Source of the DNA: Dialister micraerophilus DSM 19965
GTDB lineage: Bacteria; Bacillota; Negativicutes; Veillonellales; Dialisteraceae
Direction of reading: 5' to 3'
DNA: 59,266 bases
NCBI RefSeq assembly: GCF_000194985.1
Contig: NZ_GL878519.1
Span: forward strand, 945,471 to 1,004,736
Shown here: positions 44,501 to 53,151 of the stretch, one piece after another
Layout: each line of letters opens with the position of its first letter
Numbering within the stretch: position 1 is the stretch's first letter
Translations under genes and position numbers: made by a program
The notes under the pieces: model-generated
What the model saw: only the letters and a program-made list of their open reading frames with translations
Told to the model about the DNA's origin: nothing
The model's database searches: none

Positions 44501-45151
44501 AGTTCCACGTACAACCGGTTTGTTAGGACTCATAGCATTGTTTTTGAAATTTTCAAGAGCTTTTTTGTCTATAAGAGGTTCAAGTTCATCGTATTCCAAA
44601 ACTTCAATTTTTTGAATTTCATGACTCGTACGGAAACCGTCAAAAAAGTTAATAAAAGGCATACGTCCCTTTATTGCGGATAAATGTGCAACTGCAGATA
44701 AATCCATTACTTCTTGAACTCCGCTTTCAGCGAGAATTGCACATCCCGTAGCACGTGCCGCCATGACGTCTTGATGATCGCCGAAAATTGAAAGTGCATG
44801 ATTTGCCAAAGCACGTGCAGCTATGTGAAAAACACCCGGCAAAAGTTCGCCCGCTACTTTGTACATTGTAGGAAGCATAAGCATCATACCTTGTGATGCT
44901 GTATAAGTAGATGTCAATGCACCGCTTTGAAGCGAACCGTGGAAAGCACCTGCGGCACCGCCTTCAGATTGCAATTCCACTACATGTACAGTATCACCGA
45001 AAATATTTTTCTTTCCGTGAGCCGCCCATTCGTCTACCATTTCAGCCATCGGAGAAGACGGCGTAATCGGATAAATAGCTGCTACTTCCGTAAATGCGTA
45101 AGAAATATATGCTGCAGCAGTATTTCCGTCCATGGTTTTAGTTTTTCTCAC
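41549..45151 (-). CDS. nifJ: pyruvate:ferredoxin (flavodoxin) oxidoreductase, single-chain
   Basis: Oxidatively decarboxylates pyruvate to acetyl-CoA with ferredoxin or flavodoxin as acceptor; the central step of anaerobic pyruvate metabolism. The 1200-residue product contains, in order, the pyruvate-binding domain (MDGNTAAAYISYAFTEVAAI, YPITPSSPMAE), the CoA-binding region, two 4Fe-4S clusters (CIQCNQCAFVCPH and CYGCNICANTCPAP), and the thiamine diphosphate domain with CAGCGETPYV, ATGCSSIYGASCPS and GGDGWAYDIG. The start is the GTG at 45149-45151, with GGAGGAG eight bases before it; an earlier ATG would add an unconserved hydrophobic stretch. A LysR gene diverges from it. Confidence 0.96.
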   Translation of the reverse strand: MRKTKTMDGNTAAAYISYAFTEVAAIYPITPSSPMAEMVDEWAAHGKKNIFGDTVHVVELQSEGGAAGAFHGSLQSGALTSTYTASQGMMLMLPTMYKVAGELLPGVFHIAARALANHALSIFGDHQDVMAARATGCAILAESGVQEVMDLSAVAHLSAIKGRMPFINFFDGFRTSHEIQKIEVLEYDELEPLIDKKALENFKNNAMSPNKPVVRGTAQNPDVYFQHCEAANPFYNALPEIVQSYMDKINELTGKDYKLFNYYGAKDADRIIIAMGSVTDVCKEVCDVLNSQGEKVGVLNVHLFRPFSVEHFLKEIPETVKKVAVLDRTREPGAIGEPLYLDVQSAFASGNRSAKICGGRYGLGSKDVIAEDIAAVYKHLEDENPRHNFTLGIKDDVTNLSLAPVPIKESDESAISCKFWGFGSDGTVGANKNAIKIIGDHTDMYAQGYFSYDSKKSGGVTISHLRFGPNPIRKPYLISHANYIACHRPSYVYKYDLLRGLNKGGIFLLNCRWRKEDLNRALPATLKRKLAALDAQFYIIDAFEIAKKIGLGGRINMIMQSAFFNLTNIIPTEDAISYLKKAIEKSYGRKGQHVVDMNYKAVELGATSYTKIDIPEEWLHATTGGSIARPSRPEFISNFCDVINKQQGDDLPVSSFKGMEDGTFPVGTTKYEKPTAAINVPEWIPENCIQCNQCAFVCPHATIRPFILSEDEAVKAPEGMIVRELAGPKKGLKFCIVVDPEDCYGCNICANTCPAPKKALVMKPIETQLHKQKYWDYAIKLPRKENPMNKFTVRGSQFEPTYFEFSGACAGCGETPYVHLVTQLYGDRMTITNATGCSSIYGASCPSIPYTTNSGGQGPAWANSLFEDNAEFGYGMHLAEIKLRERVTRKLNEVLETSDENTRSAIQEWLDKKDLGDGTRDRAEKLELALKNAVDLHPEYKEILALKEHFIKKSQWIFGGDGWAYDIGFGGLDHVLSSGEDINVLVLDTEVYSNTGGQSSKSTPSAAIAKFAASGKRTKKKDLGMMAVSYGYIYVAQIALGADMNQAIRAIHEAESYPGPSLIIAYSPCISHGIRSGMGHASQEQKDAVNCGYWCNWRYNPQLLEQGKNPFKLDSREPKGNFREFLLGEVRYSSLQKLFPKEAEELFAKTEQDAKDRRRSYVRMQKAFDLEIKEAKAKAEAEKAKMQAAMQTQQENAPRA

Positions 45152-45401
45152 AATACCACTCCTCCGTTTAAATCTTGCAAGAATTTTTAAAATTTTGTAC
45201 AATGAATGTATGAGTAAATAGCATAAGTATAAGGAGTTTGATTTATACATGCATTTTCAATACATTTATTGAAAAAACACATTACAACTAATTATAGAAT
45301 AAACTCAATGTTAAGACAAGAAAGCATATTATTTTTAGATAATACTATCATTTTATGTATCATACAAAGTCGAAGAATATTATCAAATTGGAGGAAATAT
45401 T

Positions 45402-46328
45402 ATGGACTATCGGCACTTGAAGTATTTTATGGAAGTCGCAGAACAAAAAAGCTTCAGCAAAGCCGCAAGAAATTTGCACATTTCACAATCAGCCATAAGT
45501 CGTATGATAAAGTCGCTTGAAGATGAACTCGGAGTGACACTTTTCATACGAAATGCAAAAACTGTAGAAATTACTACGCCGGGGACAATTTTTTTGAATT
45601 ATGCGAAACGTTGTTTATTTGTTTTCGAACATTTGAAATCGGATTTTGAAAATGAATTCAACATGAAACACGATACAATAGAAATCGGATTGCCACCCAT
45701 AACAAATGCAAACGTATTTGCAAAACTTTTGGGAGAATTTAAACAGGAATATCCTCAAATTTCGATAAAATTGTATGAACACGGTTCAAAGATGATAGAG
45801 TCGTCCGTACAGGAAGGTGTAATAGACGTAGGAATTATTTGTACAATACCGAACAAAGAATTTGAATCTTTCTTCCTTTCCGAAGATGATATGTACGTAA
45901 TGATGCCTAAGGGATACCCTCTTGAAGAGCATGAAGAAGTTCCGATGAAACTTTTGGCTGATTATCCTTTGGTTTTGTATCGTGACGACTTCAATCTTCA
46001 TGACGATATACTCTTAAATTGTAAAAAAATAGGATTTTCACCGAAAGTCGTATTTGAAACAAGTCAGCGTGAACTTATGATACAAACTGTAGCGGCAGGT
46101 TTGGGAGTTGCAATACTTCCGAAAAGACTTTGTCCGAGAAACAGATACAAGGATAAAATAGCAATTCGTCCTATGACCGAACCGAAAATGACGCATCACT
46201 TGTATGCTATATGGAAAAAAGGTCGCTATCTGTCAAGAGCTGCAAGGCAGTGGATAGAATTCACAAAACGTCACCTTTCTTTGTTGAATGAGGATGAAAC
46301 GCCGGAAAGTGATCATACAGAAGAATAA
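45402..46328 (+). CDS. LysR-family transcriptional regulator
   Basis: Predicted DNA-binding regulator with 308 residues: an N-terminal winged helix-turn-helix (MDYRHLKYFMEVAEQKSFSK, AARNLHISQSAISRMIKSLE) and a periplasmic-binding-protein-like effector domain from about residue 90. It is transcribed away from nifJ across a 250-base gap, the standard layout for a LysR regulator controlling its divergent neighbour; this is an inference. A short TTGGAGG ribosome binding site precedes the ATG. The effector is unknown. Confidence 0.92.
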   Translation: MDYRHLKYFMEVAEQKSFSKAARNLHISQSAISRMIKSLEDELGVTLFIRNAKTVEITTPGTIFLNYAKRCLFVFEHLKSDFENEFNMKHDTIEIGLPPITNANVFAKLLGEFKQEYPQISIKLYEHGSKMIESSVQEGVIDVGIICTIPNKEFESFFLSEDDMYVMMPKGYPLEEHEEVPMKLLADYPLVLYRDDFNLHDDILLNCKKIGFSPKVVFETSQRELMIQTVAAGLGVAILPKRLCPRNRYKDKIAIRPMTEPKMTHHLYAIWKKGRYLSRAARQWIEFTKRHLSLLNEDETPESDHTEE

Positions 46329-46334
46329 AGAAAA

Positions 46335-46610
46335 ATGAAATATATCAAAAACAATTTATTGCAAATAATTACTTTTGTATTATTTGCAATTGTGATATGG
46401 CAGCAATACCAAATTTCAGATTTACAGGAACGTATGATGAATATAGAGTCTGTAAAATATGATAATCAACTGAATGATATAAGGTGGGAAGCCGAAACGG
46501 CATTGTCGGAGAATAAAGAACAAAAGAAAGATATAAGAGCTTTGCAAAAGCAAACTTCTGAAAATCGTTTCAATTTATTGAAATTGAGTTGGGATTTTTA
46601 CAGGAAATAA
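46335..46610 (+). CDS. small membrane-anchored coiled-coil protein, unknown function
   Basis: A 91-residue product not assigned to any family. Residues about 8-23 form one membrane helix (LLQIITFVLFAIVIWQ). The rest is hydrophilic and rich in Glu, Lys and Gln with a heptad-like pattern, so a coiled coil is likely. It starts seven bases after the LysR stop with a weak ribosome binding site and is followed by a terminator, so it is probably co-transcribed with the regulator. Confidence 0.65.
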   Translation: MKYIKNNLLQIITFVLFAIVIWQQYQISDLQERMMNIESVKYDNQLNDIRWEAETALSENKEQKKDIRALQKQTSENRFNLLKLSWDFYRK

Positions 46611-46623
46611 AAATCGTTTATTG

Positions 46624-46672
46624 AAAATCTCTTGCTTTTCGAGATGAAAATCGAATCGCGAGAGATTTTTTT
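46624..46672 (+). terminator. intrinsic terminator after the small membrane protein gene
   Basis: Stem AAAATCTC/GAGATTTT with an inner GC pair, a long loop of about 20 bases, and seven T. Confidence 0.7.
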
Positions 46673-46816
46673 ACAGTTTTGAAAAATTGCAAGTTGTAAA
46701 TTTTGTAAAAAAAGAAATGCACAGTTTAAAAGCTTTTGTAAGCGAATATGTATTTTATGTGCAAAGGCAATGTTTACGTGATACAATGAAAATAAATTAT
46801 TTTATGGAGAATGAAG

Positions 46817-47647
46817 ATGTCTATATTTCAGCAACTTTCATTGGCATATTACGGTATAGGTATATGGGATGTAGTAGACATATTGGTCGTTGCATTTTTC
46901 TTTTATCGTATATATGCATTAATTAAGAATACTCGTGCTACGGCACTTTTAAAAGGTTTACTTTTTTTAGGATTTTTGTCACTTTTGTCCGGAAGTTTGC
47001 AACTTCATGTTGTAAATTGGATTTTGGAAAAATTGATGACAGTCTTGATTGTCGCATTGCCGGTGGTTTTTCAACCGGAATTAAGACGTGCATTGGAACA
47101 AATCGGAAGAGGTAAGCTTTATATTTCTTCTCAAGTTATGAATGAAACCGATTGGGAATCGGTAATTGATGATGTTGTTGAAGCTTCCGAGATTATGGCT
47201 GAAAAGAGAATCGGTGCTTTGATTGTTTTTGAATGCAGCGTAGGTCTTGACGACTATATAGACTCTGGAATTCGTGTGGACGGACTGGTTTCAAAAGAAC
47301 TTTTAGGAAATATTTTTATTGTAAATACACCTTTGCATGACGGAGCGGTTATTATTCGTGAAGGAAGAATTATGGCGGCAGGTTGTCTTTTGCCGCTCAC
47401 AAGAGATCGTTCTTTGTCATCGGAAATGGGTACAAGACATCGTGCGGCTATCGGTTTATCCGAACAGGCGGATTGCGTAGTCGTAGTTGTAAGTGAAGAA
47501 ACGGGAATTATTTCCTATGCATATGGAGGACATATATATCGTCATATGGACTCCGAGTCGCTTAGAAACAGGTTGCGTACATTTTTGTTGCAAAAGAAGA
47601 ACAGAAGTGTAGGCAATATTTTACAGAAATGGAGCCCGCTTAAATGA
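46817..47647 (+). CDS. cdaA: diadenylate cyclase CdaA
   Basis: Makes cyclic di-AMP from two ATP at the cytoplasmic membrane; the messenger controls potassium and osmotic balance and cell wall homeostasis. The 276-residue product has three N-terminal membrane helices (about residues 10-85) and the DAC domain with the catalytic motifs HDGAVII and GTRHRAAIGLSE. The ATG at 46817 lies seven bases after GGAG; the ATG at 46811 is too close. Its stop overlaps cdaR by four bases, and glmM follows: the conserved cdaA-cdaR-glmM cluster. Confidence 0.96.
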   Translation: MSIFQQLSLAYYGIGIWDVVDILVVAFFFYRIYALIKNTRATALLKGLLFLGFLSLLSGSLQLHVVNWILEKLMTVLIVALPVVFQPELRRALEQIGRGKLYISSQVMNETDWESVIDDVVEASEIMAEKRIGALIVFECSVGLDDYIDSGIRVDGLVSKELLGNIFIVNTPLHDGAVIIREGRIMAAGCLLPLTRDRSLSSEMGTRHRAAIGLSEQADCVVVVVSEETGIISYAYGGHIYRHMDSESLRNRLRTFLLQKKNRSVGNILQKWSPLK

Positions 47648-48564
47648 AGTTTACCAAGTTACAGTGGTGGTTACCCAAGTTGCTGTGTCTTATAGCGGCA
47701 TTTGCATTTTGGGTTTATGTAATAAATGAACAAAATCCTATTGTCGAAGAAACATTTCAAGTTCCGATAGAAGTTCATAATCTGGATCGTTCTCTTGTTG
47801 CTACAAATTTACCTAAGACGGTGAAGGTGAAAGTAAAGCTCAACAGGAAAGAAATGATTAATTTGCGTAGCGATAAAATAAAAGCTTATGTGGATTTACA
47901 AGGACTTTCGAATGGAGTTTATCAGCATATACCGGTTCATGCATCGGTACCCGGCAGCGATCCGGCCGTTTCGATAAGTCCTGAATATATTGATGTGGAA
48001 ATAGATACTTATGCGGTAAAAACTTTACCTATTACAGTTGAATTTTTCGGTAAATCTCCACAGAATTTCGGTGTGAAATTGGATAAGGTCACTCCGGAAT
48101 ACATAACCGTGGCGGGAAGCAGCGCAAGTATAGCAAAAGCGGATCGTGCGGTAGTTTCGGTAAAAACCGACGGAAAGAAAAAAGATTTTTCCGAGTATGA
48201 CAGTATAAATGTACTTGATCAATCAGGAAGTACGGTCACCGGTATAGATATAATGCCTACTCAAGTAAAGGTAAATGTCAAGGTGACGGAAGCAGCAAAG
48301 ACTGAAATGCTGAATGTAAAGCCTCAAGTCATCGGTACTCCCATGAAAGGGTATCATGTAGGGCGAATTTCAATAGATACTCCGGTTGTAAGTGTAAGAG
48401 GGCCTTACAGTTTGTTTGATGAGAAAAGTTCACTTTCAACCGAAAGTGTGGATGTAAGCGGAGCTACCGAAGATGTAACGAGAACGGTTTCCATAGAAAC
48501 ACCGGATGATACGACAGTTTCACCGAGTACGGTTAATGTGACTGTCGAGATAAAGAAAGAGTAA
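47644..48564 (+). CDS. cdaR: CdaA regulatory protein CdaR (YbbR domains)
   Basis: Membrane-anchored extracytoplasmic protein that modulates CdaA activity. The 306 residues have one N-terminal helix (about residues 9-27) and about three YbbR repeats of roughly 80 residues each, seen as recurring patterns such as PKTVKVKVKLNRKEM, PEYIDVEIDTYAVKTLPI and PTQVKVNVKVTEAAKTEML. Coupled to cdaA by a four-base overlap. Confidence 0.92.
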   Translation: MKFTKLQWWLPKLLCLIAAFAFWVYVINEQNPIVEETFQVPIEVHNLDRSLVATNLPKTVKVKVKLNRKEMINLRSDKIKAYVDLQGLSNGVYQHIPVHASVPGSDPAVSISPEYIDVEIDTYAVKTLPITVEFFGKSPQNFGVKLDKVTPEYITVAGSSASIAKADRAVVSVKTDGKKKDFSEYDSINVLDQSGSTVTGIDIMPTQVKVNVKVTEAAKTEMLNVKPQVIGTPMKGYHVGRISIDTPVVSVRGPYSLFDEKSSLSTESVDVSGATEDVTRTVSIETPDDTTVSPSTVNVTVEIKKE

Positions 48565-48576
48565 TTTGTAAAATAT

Positions 48577-48605
48577 TTGCGAATTTATGTTAAAAGAGTT
48601 ATTAT
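48577..48605 (+). promoter_or_regulatory. candidate internal promoter of glmM
   Basis: TTGCGA (48577-48582) and TATTAT (48600-48605) with 17-base spacing, 37 bases before glmM. It would allow cell wall precursor synthesis apart from cdaA expression. Confidence 0.5.
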
Positions 48606-48641
48606 TGGAAAGTTCAGATAATAATTTTTGGGGGAAGGAAA

Positions 48642-49991
48642 ATGGTTAAATTATTTGGTACCGACGGTGTACGAGGTGTAGTAAATTCTTCATTGATGCC
48701 GGAATTGGCATATCAATTGGGTCGTGCGGCAGGTGCTTATTTTTGCAAACGGGAAGGCAGACATAAGTTTTTAATCGGTATGGATACACGAATTTCGGGT
48801 ACTATGCTTATGGCATCTCTTGCTTCGGGATTGTGTTCATCCGGTGTAGATGTTGATATTGCAGGTGTAATTCCTACACCGGCGATAGCTTATTTGACTC
48901 GTGTGGAAGGATACGATGCAGGTGTTGTTATTTCGGCATCTCATAATCCTTTTCGTGATAACGGAATAAAATTTTTCGACAAAAACGGATATAAATTGCC
49001 GGACAGTATGGAAAATGAAATTGAAGATATACTTCGTCACAACGAACTTATTCCGAGACCTTTGGGTGCCGATGTAGGTGTTATAAGACAGCGTACCGAA
49101 TTGGCTGAAAAGTATCGTAAGTATGTGGCATCTACCGCATTCCAAGATTTGAAAGGAATGAAGATAGTTACCGACTCGGCAAACGGTGCGGCAAGTAAAT
49201 TCATGCCTGAAATTCTTCGTGTATTAGGTGTGGATGTAGTGGCACTCTCTTGTGAACCGGATGGTGTGAATATCAATGAAAATTGCGGCTCAACACATAT
49301 TGAAGCATTGCAAAAACGTGTAGTTGAAGAAGGTGCAATTTGCGGTATAGCAAATGATGGAGATGCAGATCGTTGTCTTTTGGTAGATGAAGAAGGTAAT
49401 GTGTTGGACGGAGATCATATTATGCTCATAAACGCATTGCATATGAAAGAAAAAAATCAATTGAAAGACAATATGGTAGTCGGAACCGTAATGAGTAATT
49501 TAGGATTCGGAAAAGCTTTGAAAGAACATGGCTGCAAGACTGTATCAACACGTGTAGGAGATCGCTATGTGCTTGAAGAAATGAGAAAACATGATTATTC
49601 ATTGGGCGGAGAACAATCCGGACATATTATTTTCCCTCAGTTCAATACAACGGGAGACGGATTGATTACGGCAGTTCAAACAATGTGCGTATTGAAAGAA
49701 AGCGGTAAAAAATTATCTGATTTACGTAAACTTATGACAACATATCCGCAAGTTTTGAAAAATGTTGAAGTATACAGTAAAAACGGTTGGGAAAACAACG
49801 AACTTATACAAAATTCGATAGCTTCGGCAGAAGAAGAATTGAATGGAGAAGGACGTATATTGGTACGTGCATCCGGAACGGAGCCGCTCATAAGAGTAAT
49901 GGGTGAAGGTAAGGATTTGGACCAATTGCAAAGAATAATAGATGACATAGCATCGGTTGTGGAACAAGAACTCGGTGTGGAAGGAAATTAA
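48642..49991 (+). CDS. glmM: phosphoglucosamine mutase
   Basis: Converts glucosamine-6-phosphate to glucosamine-1-phosphate on the way to UDP-GlcNAc for peptidoglycan and lipid A. The 449-residue product has the catalytic phosphoserine loop ISASHNPFRDNG (Ser100), the metal-binding loop NDGDADR and the sugar- and phosphate-binding motifs GGEQSGH and RASGTEPLIRVM. Standard length. GGGGAAGGAA precedes the ATG. Confidence 0.97.
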   Translation: MVKLFGTDGVRGVVNSSLMPELAYQLGRAAGAYFCKREGRHKFLIGMDTRISGTMLMASLASGLCSSGVDVDIAGVIPTPAIAYLTRVEGYDAGVVISASHNPFRDNGIKFFDKNGYKLPDSMENEIEDILRHNELIPRPLGADVGVIRQRTELAEKYRKYVASTAFQDLKGMKIVTDSANGAASKFMPEILRVLGVDVVALSCEPDGVNINENCGSTHIEALQKRVVEEGAICGIANDGDADRCLLVDEEGNVLDGDHIMLINALHMKEKNQLKDNMVVGTVMSNLGFGKALKEHGCKTVSTRVGDRYVLEEMRKHDYSLGGEQSGHIIFPQFNTTGDGLITAVQTMCVLKESGKKLSDLRKLMTTYPQVLKNVEVYSKNGWENNELIQNSIASAEEELNGEGRILVRASGTEPLIRVMGEGKDLDQLQRIIDDIASVVEQELGVEGN

Positions 49992-49994
49992 ATG

Positions 49995-50019
49995 AACCTG
50001 CCTTTAGGCAGGTTTTTTT
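49995..50019 (+). terminator. intrinsic terminator after glmM
   Basis: Eight-pair stem (49995-50002 with 50007-50014), TTTA loop, seven T. Confidence 0.9.
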
Positions 50020-50038
50020 AAGTTTTCAGGAGACGGAT

Positions 50039-50830
50039 ATGATATATAGAATTGCTTTATTACAAATGAATGTTGTCATGTCGGATTTTAAAACAAATTT
50101 CGACAAAGCAAAACATCTTATAGAAAAAGCGGCACAACAAAAAGTAGATATTGTCGTACTGCCTGAAATGTGGAATGTTGGATTTTTTCCTAAAGAAAAA
50201 TTGCATAATTTGGCTGATTATCAGGGGCAACACACACTTGATCTGTTAACACAATTGGCGAAAAAACATCAAGTACATATAATCGGAGGAACGGTTGCGG
50301 TTACTGACGGAAAATATTTATACAATAGAGCTTACTGTATCAATCGCAGCGGAGAATGTGCGGCGGTTTACGATAAAATACATAGATTCAGTCCTTCCGG
50401 TGAACACAAACAATTTGAAAGAGGTAAAAATCCGGTATCTTTTACTTTGGGAAATTTACGTGCAGGTATCGCTACTTGTTACGACATACGCTTTCCCGAA
50501 TTAATTCGAAAACTGGCATTGCAACATATCGACATACTGTTCGTTGTTGCCGCATGGCCAAATTTAAGAAAAAATCATTGGAATATACTTAATCGTGCAA
50601 GAGCAATTGAAAATCAAATCTTCGTATGTGCCGTCAATCAAGTAGGCAAAAGCGGAGAAAATATATTGGCGGGGAACTCCATGTTGTTGGATCCTTTGGG
50701 AAATTATATTGCACAAGGAACGCAACAAGAAGAAATCATTATAGGAAATATTGACACCGATCAATTAAATACCGTCAGACAATTAATACCGGTCTATGAA
50801 GACAGAGTAAAAGGTATTGATACGTTGTAA
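50039..50830 (+). CDS. carbon-nitrogen hydrolase (nitrilase superfamily, omega-amidase-like)
   Basis: Cytoplasmic amidase-type enzyme, 263 residues. The Glu-Lys-Cys catalytic triad is visible in VLPEMWNVGF (Glu), YDKIHRFSPSGEH (Lys) and IATCYDIRFPEL (Cys). The pattern resembles Nit2/omega-amidases that hydrolyse alpha-ketoglutaramate or similar amides, but the substrate cannot be fixed. Start ATG after CAGGAG, 19 bases downstream of the glmM terminator. Confidence 0.88.
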   Translation: MIYRIALLQMNVVMSDFKTNFDKAKHLIEKAAQQKVDIVVLPEMWNVGFFPKEKLHNLADYQGQHTLDLLTQLAKKHQVHIIGGTVAVTDGKYLYNRAYCINRSGECAAVYDKIHRFSPSGEHKQFERGKNPVSFTLGNLRAGIATCYDIRFPELIRKLALQHIDILFVVAAWPNLRKNHWNILNRARAIENQIFVCAVNQVGKSGENILAGNSMLLDPLGNYIAQGTQQEEIIIGNIDTDQLNTVRQLIPVYEDRVKGIDTL

Positions 50831-50968
50831 AGAACAAGTAACGGAAAAATTCAATAAGCGGTGAAAACGAAAATAAATATCTAGGTCGGTTGTAAATCGT
50901 AAAATCGCTATGATGTAAGAACGACATTAATTAAGAAGCAAATGTTTTTATTGAAATATTTGCATTTT

Positions 50969-51011
50969 AAAAGACTATGCAGAAGAGTAATCTTTGTGCG
51001 TAGTCTTTTTT
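50969..51011. terminator. bidirectional terminator between the nitrilase and M18 genes
   Basis: Stem AAAAGACTATGC/GCGTAGTCTTTTT (50969-50980 with 50998-51010, one G-U pair) with A before and T after. It separates two convergent genes. Confidence 0.82.
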
Positions 51012-51019
51012 ATTTTCCC

Positions 51020-52285
51020 TTATTCGAAAAATGCACTTATTGCTTTAACGAGGTAATCGGTATCTTTTACACCTGCAGTCTCATATGCGGAATGCATTGC
51101 AATTTGCGGAAGTCCTATATCTACAGACGGGATGGCAACCTGTGTATTTGAAATATTTCCAAGTGTTGCACCGCCGGCAATGTTGCTGTTGTTTGTAAAT
51201 ATTTGTGTCGGAATATTGTTTTCCATACATAAATTTTTAAATATTGCGGATGAAAATCCCGTTGTGCAATATCTTTGTTGTGCGTTGTATTTTATTATAA
51301 TGCCCTTATTCAATTCGGGACGGTTTATCGGATCCGCTACATCCATTCTGCTCGGATGTATTGCATGTCCGTTATCTGCGGAAATCATGAAACTTCTTGC
51401 CGTCATTGCCATAGACTCATCGTAAGAAAGTCCCAAAGAGTTTGCTATACGTGTCAGTACATTGTACAAAAATGTAGAGCCTGCACCTTGTGCGGTTGTA
51501 CTTCCGACCTCTTCATTGTCGTAGAGAGTATAAACACTTATGTGTTTTTCTTTTTTTCCTGTTGTAAAACCGCGGAAAGTTGCAAATGCACACTGTAAAT
51601 CATCCAATTTGGGAGCAGAAATAAATTCATCTTCACTTCCCCAAATAATTCCCGGAACTCTGCAATAAAGAAATAAATCGTGACTTAATATTTGATTTTT
51701 ATTTACTTTTGCAGTTTCCGCTACAAGATCCATAAAAGATTTTTTTGAATTTGAAAGTCCATACAACGGAAGCATATCGTTTTGCACCTTCAATGCCTGA
51801 CCTTGATTAAGATTTCTGTTCATATGAATTGCCAAGGAAGGAATTGTAAGAATTGTTTTTTCTATATTCACAAGTTTCGGAACTACATATCCGTTATGCG
51901 AAACGAGAACTCTTCCCGCAACGGAAAGAGGACGATCCATCCATGACTGCATATTCATGCCGCCATAAGATTCCACATTTAAACGTGTGTAATATTTATC
52001 TTTGATTTCAGGATTTTCCTTTACCTTAAACGTAGGAGAATCGCAATGAGCGACAGTTATATGAAATGATTTTGCATTTTCATTCGGAACGGAAAATGCA
52101 ATCAATGCGGTACCGCCTCGAGTGACTACGTAATTATTTCCCTTTTCGATTTTCCATGAATCTTCTTCACGAAGTTCTATGAACCCGTTATAAATAAGTG
52201 CCGTTTTCATACTGTTGGAAACATGAAACGGAGAGGGAGATTTGTCTATAAAATGTAATAAATCTTTTGCTATATCCATGTACAT
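51020..52285 (-). CDS. apeB: M18-family aminopeptidase (aspartyl aminopeptidase type)
   Basis: Zinc-dependent cytoplasmic aminopeptidase that removes acidic N-terminal residues from peptides. The 421-residue product shows the M18 ligand motifs VAHCDSPTFKVK (His), YDNEEVGSTTAQGAG (catalytic Glu pair), DNGHAIHPS and, near the end, MHSAYETAGVKDTDYL (His). The ATG at 52285 lies seven bases after AAAGGTGA; a TTG two codons earlier is possible. It fits an amino acid-fermenting lifestyle. Divergent from truA. The symbol follows common usage for bacterial M18 enzymes. Confidence 0.9.
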   Translation of the reverse strand: MYMDIAKDLLHFIDKSPSPFHVSNSMKTALIYNGFIELREEDSWKIEKGNNYVVTRGGTALIAFSVPNENAKSFHITVAHCDSPTFKVKENPEIKDKYYTRLNVESYGGMNMQSWMDRPLSVAGRVLVSHNGYVVPKLVNIEKTILTIPSLAIHMNRNLNQGQALKVQNDMLPLYGLSNSKKSFMDLVAETAKVNKNQILSHDLFLYCRVPGIIWGSEDEFISAPKLDDLQCAFATFRGFTTGKKEKHISVYTLYDNEEVGSTTAQGAGSTFLYNVLTRIANSLGLSYDESMAMTARSFMISADNGHAIHPSRMDVADPINRPELNKGIIIKYNAQQRYCTTGFSSAIFKNLCMENNIPTQIFTNNSNIAGGATLGNISNTQVAIPSVDIGLPQIAMHSAYETAGVKDTDYLVKAISAFFE

Positions 52286-52366
52286 AATCAATTCACCTTT
52301 TTCAGTATTAAAAGAGTTTAAAATCGTCTATAATTATAACATGAGAAAAAATCGGAGTGTGAACTT

Positions 52367-53101
52367 ATGAATTACAAAATGATTATTGAATATGACGGAA
52401 CACGTTATGAAGGTTGGCAAAAACAAAAACATAGCGATGAAACGTTGCAAGGTAAAATTGAAAAAGCTTTTGAAAAAGTTACAGGTGAAAATGTACAAAT
52501 CATAGGTGCCGGACGAACCGATTCCGGCGTTCATGCAAAAGGTCAAGTCGCAAATGTACATTTACCGTATGATTTGAATGCGGAAAACTTGAAAAATGAA
52601 TTGAATGAAATTCTTCCCGATGATATTTATATAAAACAATGCATTGAAGTTGAAGAAAAATTTCATTCGAGATTTCATGCAAAAAGTAAAATTTACGAAT
52701 ATAATTTGCGTATAGGAAGTAATAAAGATGTATTTCAGAAGCGTTTCATATGGCAATTTGCAAAACCTCTTTGTATTGAAAAGATGAAACGGGCGGCGGA
52801 AATATTGCAAGGTACTCATGACTTTACGGCATTTTGCAACAATAAACATTTTAAAAAATCCGCAGTAAGAACCGTGTACTCCATAGAAATATCGACTTCA
52901 AACGACATATTGCACTTGCGTTTTTGCGGTGACGGATTTTTGCAAGGTATGATACGTATTATGGTAGGAACTTTGGTTGAAGTCGGAGAAAACAAGCGAG
53001 ATGCGGATTCGTTATACGACGTTTTGAAATCGAAACAACGAAGTAATGCAGGCTTTACCGCACCGCCGCAAGGACTTACTCTTATAAGTGTTCAATACTG
53101 A
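52367..53101 (+). CDS. truA: tRNA pseudouridine(38-40) synthase
   Basis: Isomerises uridine to pseudouridine in the anticodon arm of many tRNAs. The 244-residue product starts MNYKMIIEYDGTRYEGWQ and has the catalytic Asp52 in GAGRTDSGVHA, plus the conserved GDGFLQGMIRIMVGTL region. Normal length. GGAG precedes the ATG. Confidence 0.96.
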   Translation: MNYKMIIEYDGTRYEGWQKQKHSDETLQGKIEKAFEKVTGENVQIIGAGRTDSGVHAKGQVANVHLPYDLNAENLKNELNEILPDDIYIKQCIEVEEKFHSRFHAKSKIYEYNLRIGSNKDVFQKRFIWQFAKPLCIEKMKRAAEILQGTHDFTAFCNNKHFKKSAVRTVYSIEISTSNDILHLRFCGDGFLQGMIRIMVGTLVEVGENKRDADSLYDVLKSKQRSNAGFTAPPQGLTLISVQY

Positions 53102-53151
53102 AATAAATGCGTGATATAATGAATTAAATCGGTATAAGTTGAGGTGAATTT

